Positions 1 through 6,894 of a stretch of DNA of 64,000 bases are shown in pieces. The position numbers and the translations under genes were made by a program. The DNA lies in the NCBI RefSeq assembly GCF_000482865.1, contig NZ_AXWW01000021.1, positions 1 through 64,000 of the forward strand. Direction: 5' to 3'. Source of the stretch: Actinokineospora inagensis DSM 44258 (GTDB lineage Bacteria; Actinomycetota; Actinomycetes; Mycobacteriales; Pseudonocardiaceae). Position 1 is the stretch's first letter, and the number at the start of each line of letters is the position of its first letter. Under the pieces are notes generated by a model, which saw only the letters and a list, made by a program, of their open reading frames with translations, searched no databases and had not been told where the DNA came from.

Positions 1-270
1 GGGCTTCGTCGATCAGGGCTGGGTTTTTAGGCGCGCGGCGCAGGTGTGGGGCTTCGTCGATACGGGGTGGAGTTTCTATTTCTTTTTTTGGGGGGGCGGT
101 GCGGGTGTGGGGCTTCGTCGATTTGCGTGGGGGTTTCGAGGAGCGCGGTGCGGGAGTGGCGTTTTATCGATTTGGCGCGGGTCGAGGGGTGCGGTGTGGG
201 GGTAGCGCTTCCTCGATGAGGTGTGGGGTTTGGGCGTGCGGTGCAAGAGTGGCGCCTTGTCGATGTGGGT
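1..270. repeat. Tandem ~47-bp imperfect repeats, no gene seen
   Basis: At least six imperfect copies of a G/T-rich unit built around the core 'cttcgtcgat' or a variant. The core ends near positions 13, 61, 122, 171, 217 and 264, giving periods of 48, 61, 49, 46 and 47 bp; the 61-bp step contains a T-run plus G-run insertion near 79-97. Copies share 'gcggtgcgggtgtgg' before the core. Short open frames on both strands look like low-complexity artefacts. The same unit recurs at about 28557-28650. Confidence 0.75.
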
Positions 271-364
271 GGGTTCGAGGGGCGCGGTTCGCGGTTGTCG
301 TGGTGCTGGTGGCTGGGGGTGGGGTGGGTCGTAGGGTGATCTGGGACATACCCGGGGACTGGGG

Positions 365-2056
365 GTGGTGCGCGTGTTGCGGGTCGCTGTGGACTTTGGG
401 TGTTCGAGTACTTGTGTGGCTTTGGCGGTGGGTGGGCGGGAGCCGCAGGTTGTTGTGGTTGATGGGCAGCCCTTGTTGGCTTCGGCGGTGTGTGTCGGGG
501 TTGATGGGACGTTGTTCGTGGGGCAGGAGGCGGAGCGGCGGGCGGCGGTGGAGCCGTCGAGGTTTGAGGCGCATCCGAAGCGGCGGGTTGATGATGGGGA
601 GTTGCTGCTCGGGGATGTCGTCGTCCCGGTCGCCACGGTGTTCAGGGCTGTGATCGGGCGGGCGGTGGCGGAGGCGCGGCGAGTGGCGGGTGGGGGGCTG
701 GTTGACCAACTGGTGCTGACCCACCCGGCGGACTGGGGGAGTGTGCGGACCGGGGTTCTCCGGCAGGCGGCGGTCAACCTGGCCCGGCAGGTGCGGTTGG
801 TGCCGGAGCCGGTGGCGGCGGCGGTGTTCCACGCGGCGAGTGTTCCCGGGGCTGGGCGGGTGATCGCGGTGTTGGACCTGGGTGGGGGGACGACCGATGT
901 CAGTGTGGTGCGGACCAAACCCAACGTCGTGTTGGCCACCAAGGGGAATCCGGCGTTCGGGGGCGCTGATGTCGACCAGTTGCTGCTCGACCACCTGGGG
1001 CGCACGGTGTCCGACCAGGCCGCGTGGGCTGAGCTCATGGCCGGGCGGGACCTGCTCGACCGGCGGCGCAGGCGGCTGCTGCACCAGGATGTCCGGGGCG
1101 CCAAGGAGTCCCTGTCCCGGCACACCTACACCGATGTGCCGCTGCCGTCCCCGTTTCCCGACGCGCACGTCACCAGGGACGACCTGGAGCGGTTGATCAG
1201 GCCCGCGATCACCGCCGCGGTCGAGTTGACGGCGGCGGCGATCGCGGAGGCGGGTGGGGCCGACGCGGTGTTCCTCGTCGGTGGGTCGAGTCGGATTCCG
1301 CTGGTGGCGCGGTTGGTGGCGGAGCGGACCGGGATCGTGCCGGTGACGCTCGACCAACCGGAGACCGTGGTCGCGCGGGGCGCGCTGCGGGCGGTGGCGG
1401 CCGAGGTCGAGCAGACGGGGGTGCTCTCGGCGCCGCGTGCTCTCCCCGGGGCACCGCAGCGGGAAACCGTTCACCTCGGTGCCCCGGGTGGCACCGCCCG
1501 ACCGGAGCCGCGGAAACCCACGACGAAGCTGTTCGTCGGGATCGGTGTCCTTTTCGCACTGATCGCGGCGGCCGCGACTGTTCTGGTCCTGGTGAACGGC
1601 AGTGGCGCGGACGCGCCGAAGGTCGCGCGTTACGACTACCGGTTCTCGCTCCCCGACGGGTGGACGCAGACCGGGGGCAACCCGAACATCGCGCGGACCG
1701 ACGTCAAACCGACCGGGGCCGAGCAGGGCAACGACCTGGTGATCATCCAGGAGCGCAAGCTGTCCTTCGACAGCGGGACCGACCGGGAGCGGGCGGTCGC
1801 GCGGCTGCGGGAGGACTTCACCAAGGGCGGCTCCGGGCTCTCCGATTTCCGCGACCACGCCAGTTTCGCCGGGCGGGATGTCGTCTACTACCGCGAGCAG
1901 GTGCCCGACCAGGGCGCTACCGTCGACTGGTACGTGCTCCTCGGCGGCACCTTCCAGGTGAGCGTGGGGTGCCAGTACACCCCGGACGGTCGGGACGCCG
2001 TGCAGGCGGCCTGCACCACCGTGGTGCGGTCGGTCGAGGTCGGAGGTGGGCAGTGA
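365..2056 (+). CDS. Type VII secretion-associated Hsp70-like membrane fusion protein
   Basis: About 563 aa. Residues 1 to about 345 resemble the Hsp70/DnaK nucleotide-binding domain: an N-terminal VAVDFG phosphate-1-like motif, DLGGGTTDV near residue 171 and LVGGSSRIP near 303. There is no Hsp70 substrate-binding domain. Instead one hydrophobic segment (about 386-412) leads to a C-terminal domain (about 420-563, beginning RYDYRFSLPDGW) that resembles the type VII secretion-associated family of M. tuberculosis Rv3446c. In ESX-4 loci this gene lies next to eccC4 and the esx pair, matching its place here. Expected topology is a cytosolic ATPase-like head and an extracytoplasmic tail. The start is uncertain among GTG 365, 368 and 374. 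The first ~500 bases use more G/T-ending codons than the neighbours. Confidence 0.8.
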   Translation: MVRVLRVAVDFGCSSTCVALAVGGREPQVVVVDGQPLLASAVCVGVDGTLFVGQEAERRAAVEPSRFEAHPKRRVDDGELLLGDVVVPVATVFRAVIGRAVAEARRVAGGGLVDQLVLTHPADWGSVRTGVLRQAAVNLARQVRLVPEPVAAAVFHAASVPGAGRVIAVLDLGGGTTDVSVVRTKPNVVLATKGNPAFGGADVDQLLLDHLGRTVSDQAAWAELMAGRDLLDRRRRRLLHQDVRGAKESLSRHTYTDVPLPSPFPDAHVTRDDLERLIRPAITAAVELTAAAIAEAGGADAVFLVGGSSRIPLVARLVAERTGIVPVTLDQPETVVARGALRAVAAEVEQTGVLSAPRALPGAPQRETVHLGAPGGTARPEPRKPTTKLFVGIGVLFALIAAAATVLVLVNGSGADAPKVARYDYRFSLPDGWTQTGGNPNIARTDVKPTGAEQGNDLVIIQERKLSFDSGTDRERAVARLREDFTKGGSGLSDFRDHASFAGRDVVYYREQVPDQGATVDWYVLLGGTFQVSVGCQYTPDGRDAVQAACTTVVRSVEVGGGQ

Positions 2057-2292
2057 ACGAGGGTTTCGCCGAGTCCGTGGCCAGGTTCCGGGCCGAGGCG
2101 GCCGCCGCGATCACCCGGGCCCGGCGGGCGTCGGCCGAGGCGCGGGAGACGAGTGCCGCGTTCCGCCGGGACACCCAGCGGTTGATCGCCCGCGCGGGCG
2201 CGGCGGCACCGGTCGACACCCCCGACCGCGCGCCGCGACCGCCGGACGACGAGGACTTCTCCCAGGACCAGATCCTGCTGCACGGGGGCTGA
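2053..2292 (+). CDS. Small coiled-coil protein of the ESX-4-like locus
   Basis: A 79-aa protein. The GTG start overlaps the upstream stop by four bases (GTGA) and has ggaggtgg just ahead at 2042-2049, so translational coupling is likely. The first ~50 residues are rich in Ala, Arg and Glu and should form one amphipathic helix or coiled coil. The tail is acidic and ends DEDFSQDQILLHGG. I do not recognise a named family. Two other genes here (9237 and 11313) have the same size class, helical body, short tail and position beside a T7SS-type gene, so the three may be related. Function is unknown; a partner or chaperone role in secretion is inference. Confidence 0.7.
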   Translation: MNEGFAESVARFRAEAAAAITRARRASAEARETSAAFRRDTQRLIARAGAAAPVDTPDRAPRPPDDEDFSQDQILLHGG

Positions 2293-2304
2293 CCTGCGGC
2301 GATC

Positions 2305-2320
2305 GTTCACACCTGTGAAC
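2305..2320. promoter_or_regulatory. Perfect 7-2-7 palindrome, possible operator
   Basis: GTTCACA-CC-TGTGAAC lies in the 217-bp gap before the WXG100 pair. It is too short and has no T-run, so it does not look like a terminator. Its dyad form suits a dimeric regulator, but the protein is unknown. Confidence 0.35.
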
Positions 2321-2421
2321 CGCGCCCGGCCGGTGTTCGACCGCGTGCGCCGCGCTGACCTGCGGGTTCCCGCGAACAGCGTTAACGGGAGCAACGACCT
2401 GCGGACAACTCGCGCCGAGGT

Positions 2422-2450
2422 GGAACCAAACCTGGCAGGGTCATCGTCGT
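2422..2450 (+). promoter_or_regulatory. Possible ECF-sigma-type promoter for the WXG100 pair
   Basis: GGAACC (2422-2427), a 17-bp spacer, then CGTCGT (2445-2450) resembles the GGAAC / CGTT pattern used by several ECF sigma factors. It lies about 60 bp before the first WXG100 start. This is a pattern match only. Confidence 0.3.
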
Positions 2451-2509
2451 AAGCGGCGTACGAACGAAGAAGGCGTACGACCCAACCACAAGCCAGGGGG
2501 TTTCTCCCA

Positions 2510-2821
2510 ATGTCCGGTTACGGAATCACGCCCGAAGAGATGGCCAAGGCCGCCACCGACGTTGACAACGTCAACGAGGAGAGCCAGAACGCCCTCAAGA
2601 GCCTGGGTAGCGCCCTGCAGCCGCTGCACGACAACTGGTCGGGTAGCGCCGCGCGCGCCTTCGCCACGCTGATGCAGCGCTACAACGACGACGCGAACAA
2701 GCTGCACAACGCCCTCGCCGCCATCTCGGACCAGCTCAAGCAGAGCAACACGGCCTACGTCCGCCAGGAGGAGGAGTCGTCCTCCTCGCTGTCGAACATC
2801 AGCAACGTCCTCGGCGGCTGA
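2510..2821 (+). CDS. WXG100 family protein (ESX-4 EsxU/EsxT type)
   Basis: A 103-aa protein of the length and two-helix form of the WXG100 family. The helix-turn-helix hinge is W-S-G (NWSGSAARAF, about residues 44-53), and the C-terminal part carries YVRQE, a Y-x-x-x-E match to the type VII export signal. An AGGGGG Shine-Dalgarno lies ahead of the ATG. WXG100 pairs form four-helix bundles and are exported by EccC-type ATPases; the likely partner is the next gene, 61 bp downstream. Position between the Rv3446c-like gene and rplM matches esxT/esxU of ESX-4. Confidence 0.9.
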   Translation: MSGYGITPEEMAKAATDVDNVNEESQNALKSLGSALQPLHDNWSGSAARAFATLMQRYNDDANKLHNALAAISDQLKQSNTAYVRQEEESSSSLSNISNVLGG

Positions 2822-2882
2822 CCCAGCTCCGCTTTCCGGCCCACCCCCAAGACTTTCTTCACACTTCTCAGGGAGAACCCAA

Positions 2883-3176
2883 ATGTCCGGCGACATGATC
2901 AAGGTCAATTTCGCCGAGGTGGCCAACGCCTCGCAGTCGCTCTCGTCCACCTCCGGCCAGCTCGACGGTCTGCTCGGCGACCTCAAGCAGCGGCTGGCCC
3001 CGCTGGCGGCGGGCTACACCGGTGCCGCCGCCGAGGCGTGGAACGCCAAGCAGGCCGAGTGGGACAAGGCCTACGACGAGCTGAAGCAGGTCCTCAGCTC
3101 GATCGCGGTCGCGGTGCAGCAGTCCGGCGAGAACTACGAGGCGACCGAGCGCGCCAACGCCAACCGCTGGGGCTGA
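2883..3176 (+). CDS. WXG100 family protein, partner of the preceding gene
   Basis: A 97-aa protein with the two-helix WXG100 layout, but the hinge reads G-Y-T-G, so the Trp is replaced by Tyr. Near the C-terminus it has YEATE, a second Y-x-x-x-E match, so both members of this pair carry a possible export signal. A GGGAGAA ribosome-binding site precedes the ATG. It is followed by a strong terminator, which closes the ESX part of the window. Probably the EsxT/EsxU-type heterodimer partner. Confidence 0.88.
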   Translation: MSGDMIKVNFAEVANASQSLSSTSGQLDGLLGDLKQRLAPLAAGYTGAAAEAWNAKQAEWDKAYDELKQVLSSIAVAVQQSGENYEATERANANRWG

Positions 3177-3206
3177 GCCGCGGTCGTACGCCGCCAGGTC
3201 GCGCCG

Positions 3207-3237
3207 ACAGGACCCGGGAGCATTCCCGGGTCCTGTT
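3207..3237 (+). terminator. Rho-independent terminator after the WXG100 pair
   Basis: Perfect 12-bp stem caggacccggga / tcccgggtcctg (3208-3219 with 3224-3235), tetraloop gcat, extended by an A-T pair and followed by a short T-containing tail. It separates the ESX genes from rplM. Confidence 0.8.
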
Positions 3238-3294
3238 CCGCGTCCGGCGCCCCTGTGGCCCAGGCCACACCCGAGCGGGTGAGGGAGGGCGGTT

Positions 3295-3323
3295 TTGACC
3301 CCCTCGGAGGCACCCGGTATCTT
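3295..3323 (+). promoter_or_regulatory. rplM-rpsI promoter (housekeeping type)
   Basis: TTGACC (3295-3300), a 17-bp spacer and TATCTT (3318-3323) fit a primary-sigma promoter. Transcription from about 3330 gives a leader of about 138 nt before the rplM GTG. Within it, ggggcg (3344-3349) can pair with cgcccc (3390-3395) around an inner gctcg/cgagc stem, so the leader may be structured. Confidence 0.6.
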
Positions 3324-3467
3324 CTTACGTTGTTGTGCGGCGCGGGGCGTATAGCTCGGCTGGTCGAACGCGAGTCGAGCCGCGTTGCGCGCCCCTGGAC
3401 GACCCGTTCGCCCAGGGGTGAGGCCCGCACAGGCACCCATGACGCATGTTGACGATGAGGTAGACCC

Positions 3468-3911
3468 GTGCCCACGTACAGCCCTAAGCCCGGCGAGGTC
3501 GACCGAGCCTGGCACGTGATCGACGCCGAGGACGTGGTGCTCGGCCGTCTCGCCACGCATGTCGCGACGCTTTTGCGCGGCAAGCACAAGCCCACCTACG
3601 CCCCCCACGTGGACACCGGCGACTTCGTCGTCATCGTCAACGCCGAGAAGGTCGCCCTGACCGGCAAGAAGCGGGACCAGGCGTTCGCTTACCGGCACTC
3701 CGGCTACCCGGGTGGTCTGCGCAAGCGGTCTTTCGGCGAGCTGCTGGACACCCGTCCGGACAAGCTGCTGGAGAAGGTCGTGAAGGGCATGCTGCCCAAG
3801 AACAAGCTCGGCCGCGCGCAGGGCAAGAAGCTCAAGGTCTACGCAGGCCCGGAGCACCCGCACGCCGCCCAGCAGCCCCAGCCGTTCCAGATTGCGAAGG
3901 TCACCAAGTGA
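3468..3911 (+). CDS. rplM: 50S ribosomal protein L13
   Basis: A 147-aa protein of normal L13 length. Recognisable L13 features include [15 protein letters not shown] near the N-terminus, [12 protein letters not shown] in the middle and MLPKNKLGR near residue 110. L13 is an early-assembling 23S rRNA-binding protein of the large subunit. The GTG start has a GAGG-containing site upstream. The stop overlaps the rpsI start by four bases, giving the usual rplM-rpsI operon. Confidence 0.97.
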   Translation: MPTYSPKPGEVDRAWHVIDAEDVVLGRLATHVATLLRGKHKPTYAPHVDTGDFVVIVNAEKVALTGKKRDQAFAYRHSGYPGGLRKRSFGELLDTRPDKLLEKVVKGMLPKNKLGRAQGKKLKVYAGPEHPHAAQQPQPFQIAKVTK

Positions 3912-4528
3912 GCGAGGACGTCGTGACCCCCGAGGTCGAGGCCGTCGAGACCGAGACCCCCGAGGTCGTCGAGGCGGAGACCGCTGAGGTCGCCGAGGCC
4001 GAGGCCCCCGCGGCCCCCGAGGCCGAGGCGGGCGAGGACGAGGCCGGTGAGTCGGCCGAGGCCGCCGCCGTCGCCGAGTTCGACGCCCTGGACACCGACG
4101 AGGCCGACGAGCCCGCCACCCCGGCGCTGCCGCACCTCACGTCGGAGACCGCGCAGACCGTCGGCCGCCGCAAGGAGGCCGTGGTGCGCGTGCGCATCCT
4201 GCCCGGCAGCGGCAAGTTCCTGCTCAACGGCAAGTCGCTCGAGGAGTACTTCCCGAACAAGGTCCACCAGCAGCTCATCCGCGAGCCGCTGGTGGTGGTC
4301 GAGAAGCCCGAGTCCTTCGACATCCGCGCCAACCTGCACGGCGGCGGCATCACCGGCCAGGCCGGTGCGCTGCGGCTGGCGATCGCCCGCGCGCTGATCG
4401 AGCTGGACAGCGAGGACCGCCCGGTGCTCAAGAAGGCGGGCTTCCTGACCCGCGACCCGCGGGCGAAGGAACGCAAGAAGTACGGCCTGAAGAAGGCCCG
4501 CAAGGCTCCGCAGTACAGCAAGCGCTGA
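3908..4528 (+). CDS. rpsI: 30S ribosomal protein S9 with acidic N-terminal extension
   Basis: A 206-aa protein, whereas S9 is usually about 130 aa. The S9 domain starts at about residue 78 ([14 protein letters not shown]) and ends with the typical basic tail [12 protein letters not shown] that reaches the ribosomal P site. The first ~75 residues are almost wholly Glu, Ala, Val and Pro, highly acidic and probably disordered. Actinobacterial S9 often has some N-terminal extension, but this one is long. The GTG start overlaps the rplM stop (GTGA). Confidence 0.96.
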   Translation: MSEDVVTPEVEAVETETPEVVEAETAEVAEAEAPAAPEAEAGEDEAGESAEAAAVAEFDALDTDEADEPATPALPHLTSETAQTVGRRKEAVVRVRILPGSGKFLLNGKSLEEYFPNKVHQQLIREPLVVVEKPESFDIRANLHGGGITGQAGALRLAIARALIELDSEDRPVLKKAGFLTRDPRAKERKKYGLKKARKAPQYSKR

Positions 4529-4548
4529 CCCAGGCGCCCAGGTACGAC

Positions 4549-4602
4549 CAGCGGGAGCAGCACCGTTCGACCCATCGAACAAGCTGCTCCCGCTGTGTTT
4601 TT
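4549..4602 (+). terminator. Terminator after rplM-rpsI
   Basis: Stem agcgggagcag (4550-4560) with ctgctcccgct (4584-4594), an inner stem gttcga/tcgaac, followed by gtgttttt. Confidence 0.85.
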
Positions 4603-4717
4603 CGCGGCTTTCCCCATCTTGACCCCGCCGGGGCCGTCCCATTCCCGGCGAATCCCGCCTACGCTCATCCCTCCCTGCCTCCCACCGACCGTCCCCACAC
4701 GTGGAGGATCCCCGTCC

Positions 4718-6052
4718 ATGGCTCGACTGTTCGGCACCGACGGCGTGCGCGGCCTCGCCAACGCCGACCTGACCCCGGAACTGGCGATGTCCGTCGCGGC
4801 CGCGGCGGCGCGGGTGCTGGCCGCGCACGACACCTCGCACCGGCCGGTGGCCGTGGTCGGCCGCGACCCCCGGGCCAGCGGCGAGATGCTGCAGGCCGCG
4901 GTGTGCGCCGGGCTGGCCTCGGCGGGCGCCGACGTGCTCCAGGTGGGTGTGCTGCCCACCCCGGGGGTCGCGTTCCTGGTCGGTGAGCTGGGCGCCGACC
5001 TGGGCGTGATGATCTCCGCGTCGCACAACCCGATGCCGGACAACGGCGTGAAGCTGTTCGCCGCGGGCGGGCACAAGCTGCCCGACGCCATCGAGGACGA
5101 GATCGAGGCGGGCCTGCGCAGCCCGGCGCCGCGGCCGACCGGGGCCGGGGTCGGCCGGATCTACGACGTCGCCGACGCGCACGACCGGTACGTCGCGCAC
5201 CTGCTGGCCGCCACGCCGAACCGGCTGGACGGGCTCAAGGTCGTGGTGGACTGCGCGAACGGGGCCGCCTGGGCGGCCGCGCCGCAGGCCTACCGGGAGG
5301 CCGGGGCCGAGGTCATCGCCATCCACGCGCTGCCGGATGGCGAGAACATCAACGACGGCTGCGGCTCCACCCACCTGGACGTGCTGCGCGCCGCCGTCCT
5401 CGCCGAGGGCGCCGACCTGGGCATCGCGCACGACGGCGACGCCGACCGCTGCCTGGCCGTGGACGGCAACGGCGACGTGGTCGACGGCGACCAGATCATG
5501 GCCGTGCTGGCGTTGGCGATGCGCGAGGCGGGCGAGCTGACCGACGACAGCCTCGTGGTCACCGTGATGAGCAACCTGGGCCTGCACGTGGCCATGCGCG
5601 AGGCCGGTGTGAAGCTGCGCACCACCGCCGTCGGCGACCGTTACGTGCTGGAGGAGCTGCGCGCGCACGGCCTCGCCCTGGGCGGCGAGCAGTCCGGCCA
5701 CGTGCTCATCCCCGGCCACGCCACCACCGGCGACGGCCTGCTCACCGCGCTGCGGCTGATGGCCAGGGTGGCCGCGACCGGCAGGTCGCTGGCCGAGCTG
5801 GCCGGGGTGATGACCCGGATGCCGCAGGTCCTGGTGAACGTGCGGGTCGAGGACAAGGCGACCGTGGCGGCGTCGCCGCTGGTCAACCAGGCCGTGCTGG
5901 CCGTGGAGACCGAGCTGGGCGACACGGGCCGGGTGCTGCTGCGCCCGTCCGGCACCGAGCAGTTGGTCCGGGTCATGGTCGAGGCACCCAGCCACGAGCT
6001 GGCCCAGGTCGCCGCCGACCGCCTCGCGGCCGTAGTCGCCGACGCGCATTGA
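4718..6052 (+). CDS. glmM: Phosphoglucosamine mutase
   Basis: A 444-aa protein, the usual GlmM length. It converts glucosamine-6-phosphate to glucosamine-1-phosphate for UDP-GlcNAc and peptidoglycan synthesis. Motifs: FGTDGVRG at the N-terminus, ISASHNP with the phosphorylated active-site Ser near residue 102, the metal-binding DGDADR loop, GGEQSGH and the C-terminal phosphate-binding [11 protein letters not shown]. The ATG at 4718 has GGAGG at 4703-4707; an in-frame extension further upstream lacks family similarity. It lies between rpsI and the glmS region, the standard actinobacterial order. Confidence 0.96.
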   Translation: MARLFGTDGVRGLANADLTPELAMSVAAAAARVLAAHDTSHRPVAVVGRDPRASGEMLQAAVCAGLASAGADVLQVGVLPTPGVAFLVGELGADLGVMISASHNPMPDNGVKLFAAGGHKLPDAIEDEIEAGLRSPAPRPTGAGVGRIYDVADAHDRYVAHLLAATPNRLDGLKVVVDCANGAAWAAAPQAYREAGAEVIAIHALPDGENINDGCGSTHLDVLRAAVLAEGADLGIAHDGDADRCLAVDGNGDVVDGDQIMAVLALAMREAGELTDDSLVVTVMSNLGLHVAMREAGVKLRTTAVGDRYVLEELRAHGLALGGEQSGHVLIPGHATTGDGLLTALRLMARVAATGRSLAELAGVMTRMPQVLVNVRVEDKATVAASPLVNQAVLAVETELGDTGRVLLRPSGTEQLVRVMVEAPSHELAQVAADRLAAVVADAH

Positions 6053-6169
6053 CACTGAGACATTCCCTCCCGCCACCCGCCCCCTCGTCCCCGCCCGGCA
6101 CGGTTCCCGACTTGGCGGCTGTGGCCTAGCCTGTGCTGCGGAGAACGTCGCGCGGACGAGGGGGCACGG

Positions 6170-6322
6170 GTGAGCATCGGTCTGGTCGAGTTCCTGATCC
6201 TCGTGGTTGTGGGGTTGCTGCTGCTGACCGTTGTCGTGGTCGCGCGGACGGCGGAGAAGCAGCGGCGGGAACGCGCGCTCCGCGACGCCCGCAGGTACCT
6301 CGACGGCGAGGGACCGAGTTGA
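6170..6322 (+). CDS. Small single-pass membrane protein
   Basis: A 50-aa open frame. GTG at 6170 is preceded by a GAGGGGGC-type site, and a TAGCCT -10-like hexamer lies at 6127-6132. Residues about 3-25 form a strongly hydrophobic segment, followed by a charged stretch (ARTAEKQRRERALRDARRY). This looks like a one-helix membrane protein with a basic cytosolic tail. No family recognised. Confidence 0.6.
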   Translation: MSIGLVEFLILVVVGLLLLTVVVVARTAEKQRRERALRDARRYLDGEGPS

Positions 6323-6564
6323 CACCCCGCTAATTCCGGTTACCGCCCGCACCGCGCCCCAGCGGCTCGCGAAATCCATTCCCCAGGTCACCGCCCATGT
6401 GGATCGAGAAGCGCGGGCAAAGCGGGCGCGAATGCGCGGAAAGCGCCCGTCGCGCACAGGTCCGGTGGGTAGGTTCTTCTTTGCGTAAGTGACGGCACCG
6501 CAGGTCAGCGGGTTGCGTCCAAGCCCTCGACGACACATCGAGGGGCAGTGAAGCAGGGGGAACG

Positions 6565-6891
6565 GTGGCGCTGGACGAGACGATGAAGATGGACCACCAG
6601 GTGGTCCGCTCGGCCGGGCAGGACCTGGCCGACCTGTCGGTCTCGCTGCAGGAGGTGCAGCGGTACGCGACGGGGGACGGGCTCAAGGCCGAGCACTTCG
6701 GCGGCACCCCGGAGGGCGCGGCCGCGTTCACCGCGGTCAACGGCGTCGTGCAGCAGTTGGCGGCCTCGGTGGGCAAGGCCCAGCAGTTCTGCGTGGACGC
6801 GGCGAAGCGGGTCACCGATTCCGCGGCCGCCACCCAGAACACCGATGTGGACAACGCCTGGGGGTTGGCGCGGTCCGGGGAGAAGAAGTAG
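6565..6891 (+). CDS. Small T7SS substrate-like protein (ESX/EspC-type fold), module 1
   Basis: A 108-aa, mostly helical, Ala-rich protein starting at GTG with AGGGGG six bases upstream. Size and the two predicted helices around a Gly-rich turn resemble WXG100/EspC-like secreted partners, though the hinge (FGGTPEGAAAF) lacks Trp. It is three bases ahead of the large gene at 6895. The same arrangement recurs at 9686. M. tuberculosis has a small gene plus an Ala/Pro-rich gene (Rv3440c-Rv3439c) at this position beside glmM, so this module is probably the counterpart; this is an inference from gene order. Confidence 0.65.
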   Translation: MALDETMKMDHQVVRSAGQDLADLSVSLQEVQRYATGDGLKAEHFGGTPEGAAAFTAVNGVVQQLAASVGKAQQFCVDAAKRVTDSAAATQNTDVDNAWGLARSGEKK

Positions 6892-6894
6892 CCG

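Noticed and set aside
1-270. CRISPR array at the left edge
   Set aside because: Units are wholly repetitive with variable copies and no distinct spacers.
3346-3396. tRNA-like string gggcgtatagctcggctgg
   Set aside because: No anticodon arm, no TTCGA T-loop and no closing acceptor stem; it lies in the rplM leader.
3839-6538. Long minus-strand open frame opposite rplM, rpsI and glmM
   Set aside because: It is antisense to three well-identified genes and made of Gly/Arg/His-rich filler, a common artefact in high-GC DNA. The same applies to long antisense frames at 12304-15366 and 58538-61048.
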